Assembly: GCA_965153455.1 (NCBI GenBank)
Contig: OZ234499.1
Coordinates: 4,633,577-4,697,576, forward strand
Source: Sphagnum compactum
Taxonomy: Eukaryota > Bryophyta > Sphagnopsida > Sphagnales
Direction: 5' to 3'
Length of the DNA stretch: 64,000 nt
How positions within the stretch are numbered: the first letter of the stretch is position 1; the number at the start of each line of letters is the position of its first letter. A program made the position numbers and the translations under genes. The notes below the pieces were generated by a model that ran no database searches, was not told where the DNA came from, and worked only from the letters and a program-made list of their open reading frames with translations. Positions 60,002 to 64,000 of this stretch are shown in pieces.

Positions 60002-63000
60002 ATGGATTTGGCGAAGGCAGCACCAACAGTGCCTGATTGTCAGGCGGCGGCGGCGGCGGCGCCTCCTGCACGTCCTGCTGCTTATGATACAACGCTGGAT
60101 CATGCGCCTTTCGAGACCATGGAGAAATATTACCCATGCCCACAAGCAGGTATCTCCAGGAGTCTGATGACAGGGGATGTGAAGGGTGCACAAGTCTGCA
60201 ATACCATACGCGATCCCTTAGATCCCATGGTAAAAATCAAAATCCTTGACGGACTCCCTCCCTCCCTCCCTCCCTCCCACAGAGACTCATTCAACATCCC
60301 AAGTTCTCAATCCCATCAGGAAAAACAAAAACAAATTCGGAACCCATCTTCTTTTTCTCCATCACAATTGTGGGAAACCCAAAAAACAAAACAAACAAAA
60401 TAGAAATCAAACACATCACAATAACTCAACCAGGAAAATTAAGATTGGGTCAAAGAGAATATGAAGATTGGATCCAGCTGAAGAAGATACACAAAGGAAA
60501 TTGAGAACTGAACATGAATCAACAAGCTGCAGGACACTGAAAATTTCTTATTGGATAATATATCGGCTTTTGGCACATGAAGATAGATAGATCCTCATGG
60601 TTTTTTTGGGGGGGAGGGGTGCTATGAAACAAATTGCTTGAGTCTTTTTTTTTCTGGCCCCCCCCATGGAAGTGTGATACCTAGATCTGAGATTTCTTCT
60701 TTGTGTCTTCTTTCTGGTGCAGTGTTTGAACAAACCATATCCAGGAGTATGGCTGGAGGGAATAGTAGATAAGAACCAGAAGCCTTCACGCACTTTGCAA
60801 ACCAATCGCCAAACCAGCCCTTTGGACCCACTCTACATTCTACCAAGTGGCCCCAGCATCATGCCTTCTGGTGAAAAAGTAAGCACCCAAGTCCTTCCCT
60901 TCCCTTCCCTACTGCAAATTTCTGATCGATCCAAGATCAATCTTCTGTCCAATTTGGAGAAATTTCAGATTGTTGTCGAATTCCATTCTGCAAATCTATC
61001 TCCAGGCTCAAACACATCATCATATATGTGCACTGCAAATGCCCTCTGTCATCTGCATATGAAATTTGTAACTAAGTAGGTAGAGATTTATATTTTGTGA
61101 CAGAAATTTTCCGACAGAACTTTCAATATGATGCTGGCGACTGATGACATTTGTGGAGCAAAACCGCAACCGTTGTACAACAAGCCATGCAGATGCTTAC
61201 AAGAAGGAGATCCTGTTGAGGAGATCAGAGGCAGCAAACCAAAAAAATGGACTTGGCTGTATGTCCTCTCTCTTTTCTTTCAACAAATACCCATGTTAGA
61301 CGATGTTTCTTATATGAAAATTTTCCAAAGTATTGCTGAGCTCCAAATTCCTTGATTTCATTTCCCTCAGTGTGACATGGGTTGATTTCATCTTCCTCAT
61401 CTGTGATTTCACTGCATCAGTCAGTCATTATTTTGCATCTTCAGCAAAAGTTCTTGTGAGTAGCCTGGCTGAGTGGAGTTGCCAAATTGTTGAGGCTTCT
61501 TCAGGCGGAAATTGGATTATTGGGGACACAACAATGACTTGTGGGATATCGATATTGGGAAGAGGCACAAGGGATTTGTTCGAGCGAGAGAATCCAATCC
61601 ACTCGAACCTCTATACCCAACTGAAACTGTTGAGACTCACGAAATGAGTATGATATTCTTCTTGTGACTCATGAATGAACAAACAAACCCCCACACCTGA
61701 CATCCACCATGACATCCTTTGATGGACCCCCATGTATAGTCTCTTGCTGTGGAATTTGATGACTAGTGTTTTTTTGACGACTAACAAAAGGATAGTTCTC
61801 ACATTATCTTCAACAGCAAAAAACACAAAAAAAATTGTTGGGTGTCAAATCAGAATATAAGAGATTGAAGTTTGCGAAACTGCCACCAAGGAAGGAGAAA
61901 ACTGATGTTGGTGAAAGGCTGTTGGACAATGTAAGTTTGTTTGTGCAAATGCGCTTCTTTTCATGATCTACCACCCTTCTCATTCTAAAGACACCCATTT
62001 CTTCACTTCTTTCTTACAAGAAGTCTCACACCATGGTCACACCGAAGATTGTTGTCTTACTGGATTGCTGATCCTCCTCCTTTCCATATTTTTTCCAACA
62101 TCATGGACAATGAAATTTTTGGGATCAATTTCTATCTGATTTGATTTATATGTGCACATATTGGATCAGCAATGCACACACTTTCACAGGCACTACGGAT
62201 CTGTGAATTGGGTGTCTGTTTCCACTCTCCAATTTGGAATGAAAATATTCACATTATCGATTCCAGTATGGCAATTTTATGTGAAGAAATTTGGGTTGTT
62301 TTTGTCATCATGACAGATGTATTGGAGGGCAGAGAAACTCTATAACATGTGTTGGAACTGGGGTCAGCCTCAACCCACTGCAAATACCGTGAGTGCACCC
62401 AACAAAGGAAAAAGAAGAAAAGAAAAGAAAAGAAAAAAACACCCTTTTGCCCACTTGAGTGAATATCATGTTTAAATTGGGCACATTTGGGCTGGAGTCC
62501 AAGTCGAGACTTATGTTCATCTCTTTAAATTTTCAGTAGCATTTTCTTAAACCTTCCAACTCAAATTTGTTACTTGGGCTACTCCACTTGAAGGGTTAGT
62601 AGTTAGTAAGTACTAATTAGGTGCTTGCACGTAATTATATTTGTGGGGGCAGGTCACTTATGATGTCTTGCGCTACAGCTTGGAGAAATTTGGTTTCTAT
62701 TGCACAGATAAAGAATTTGAGAGGATTATTCAGTATGCAGATCCTTTCAAAATAGGCAGTGTTCGGTATGTAGAAAACCTTTTCTGCTGTGACTGACTGT
62801 TGAGAGCTCACAAAAAAAATCTATTGATTCTCTCTGAGTGTCATGTAGTCACACCTCTTTCCATCCAAATTACACTTTGAATGTCTTCTCTAAATAGCAA
62901 AATTGATGTGGAAAATACTTTTCTCTCTTCATGAGGAAGATGCGCACTGCTTTTTGACCTCATTTCCAGCACCCAAAAGAAAGTACTTTAGCCTAGCTCA

Positions 63001-63306
63001 TTTTTCTTGTGTTGTTTTGTTTTGGCGCCTGAAAATTGACACAATGGGTGTGTACTTTCAAAGTATTACTGTGGAGTATTTAGCTTTGCAATCTTGTAGA
63101 TAAAATGTGTAGCCATAGCCTTCTTCCTCCATGATTTGCATCAAATTTTTGTTTCTAAACTTCTGCATACATGTGGGTGGATTTTTGACATTTAACCTCA
63201 AAATCCTTAGATCTGCAACTTCATCTTCTCAATGATGCAATTTAACTTTGTGAAAATGATTTTTTTTTGCAGTTTTGGAAAGAAAGAAGTAGCAAAGATT
63301 TTCTGA
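60002..63306 (+). CDS. EFHB/CFAP21-like ciliary protein candidate, 8 exons, 325 aa
   Basis: Exons: 60002-60229, 60723-60878, 61104-61258, 61505-61647, 61854-61930, 62317-62388, 62653-62765 and 63273-63306 (TGA). Every junction is GT-AG and phases agree (978 nt). Residues 15-27 are an Ala/Pro run from a GCG repeat. Then come NKPYPGVWLEGIVDKNQKPS (exon 2), LATDDICGAKPQPLYNKP (exon 3), RKLDYWGHNNDLWDIDIGKR (exon 4), LKFAKLPPRKEKTD (exon 5), WNWGQPQP (exon 6) and an EF-hand-like helix-loop region LEKFGFYCTDKEFERIIQYA then DPFKIGSV (exon 7). The loop lacks most calcium ligands. The layout resembles the C-terminal half of EFHB (CFAP21), a microtubule inner protein of motile cilia; this identification is from memory of the family and is the uncertain step. 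Exon 8 is very short and exon 5's acceptor was chosen among alternatives by phase. Confidence 0.65.
60042..60063 (+). repeat. GCG trinucleotide repeat in exon 1
   Basis: About six GCG/GCC codons giving a poly-Ala run near the N terminus of the EFHB-like protein. GC-rich compared with everything around it. Confidence 0.9.
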
Positions 63307-64000
63307 ACTAGTAATTTTTCAGGTTACATCTGATTGATGATACGGTGGATTTGTTAGGTACTTGAACTTCACAAGGGCCCTCAGGCATTGTGATGGGTAC
63401 CATTCCTTACGCACATCTCTTCCCCCTTGGACCCATCAACCTTAATTTAATACCGATTCTCTGAAGTTTATACAGGTGGTCTTATAGATTTTCATACTTC
63501 CAATTGGAAATTCCTCAGTGTATGCTGATTGTGAAATCTGTTCAGTTGTTTAAGCTACATTTGTTCACATGGGTAGTAGTGGCCCCCAACTCTCCAACTA
63601 CAAATTGTATTTTGAGGAGCCAGTGAGAGAGGAGTGGGCAGGGTTGCATTAGTGCAAGAACTTTGAGTTGAAGGGAATAGAATATGAATTTCCCATTTGA
63701 GACTTTTTCCTTGATTGTGTAATTGTTTTGGGTCTTTGCCAGGTTAGAATTGGACATTCCACGGCCATTGGGATTTGATGTTGGATATTGGGGAGAACCT
63801 GCAAATTTAGGGCAAGGAGGCTTAGTACTTGAACCAGTTGCGAGATACGGGAGAAGCACTGTGCTGTGGTACAAATCGTATACATAATTTTACCCTCTTT
63901 GTCTTTAACCCTCTTTTATCTCCTTGCCATCTCCAAACCACGAGAGCCATTAATTGAGCAAATATAATCCTCATTGCCTCAAATATTTCAGCAATGTACT
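63307..64000 (+). other. 3' flank with a possible further exon at 63746-63880
   Basis: After an AG at 63742-63743 a plus frame reads LELDIPRPLGFDVGYWGEPA and continues to a possible donor GTATAC at about 63879. It has protein-like composition but matches no family I can name. It could be an alternative last exon of the EFHB-like gene or the start of a gene that runs off the window. The rest of the flank shows nothing. Confidence 0.3.

Noticed and set aside
61660-61853. Alternative longer exon 5 of the EFHB-like gene starting at 61791 or 61817
   Set aside because: The first gives an immediate in-frame stop and the second does not fit the phase of the preceding donor; the acceptor at 61852-61853 fits both.
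60-64000. CRISPR arrays, operons, prophage or bacterial insertion sequences
   Set aside because: None seen. Regular repeats here are plant minisatellites without spacer diversity, and all genes have spliceosomal introns.

Overview
This is a window of AT-rich nuclear DNA from a land plant or streptophyte alga. Spliceosomal introns, TTTAGGG-type telomere-like motifs, a plant-type U2 snRNA and an XTH cell-wall gene all support this. One gene resembles a motile-cilium protein (EFHB/CFAP21 type), so a lineage with swimming sperm (bryophyte, lycophyte, fern or charophyte) fits better than a flowering plant. The species cannot be named from sequence alone.

I rebuilt four genes. (1) A minus-strand xyloglucan endotransglucosylase/hydrolase (XTH) at 5555-8433 has four exons and encodes 318 aa. 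(2) A minus-strand U2 snRNA at about 20343-20549 has a TATA box but carries a base change at a position that is almost invariant. (3) A plus-strand BRWD/PHIP-type chromatin protein at 36845-48892 has 24 exons whose phases all match and encodes 2059 aa; its order is LisH-like N terminus, WD40 repeats, acidic and basic linker, cryptic Tudor region, degenerate bromodomain. (4) A plus-strand eight-exon gene at 60002-63306 encodes 325 aa and is a candidate EFHB/CFAP21 ciliary protein.

The rest is gene-poor. Identifiable transposon relics are a decayed Ty1/copia element (about 940-4000, minus), a Ty3/gypsy reverse transcriptase (about 57035-57680, minus), a LINE reverse-transcriptase piece (about 23850-23965, plus) and a hAT-like transposase C terminus (22309-22746, plus). 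Two short dispersed repeat families are present. R1 (about 320-365 bp) occurs three times. R2 (a foldback element with GGGTAAAGCCC arms) occurs twice, one copy inside XTH intron 3.

Tandem repeats are abundant: a self-complementary GAAGAAGGCCTTCTTC array (18100-18930), 43-bp, 51-bp, 58-bp, 59-bp, 86-bp, about 100-bp and about 225-bp arrays, and a 1-kb tract of degenerate AACCTAGGTT-like words at 55240-56200.

The genes do not form an operon or an obvious pathway. They are independent single-copy-type loci separated by repeat-derived DNA. The BRWD gene is notable for plant-telomere-like words in at least five introns, on both strands.
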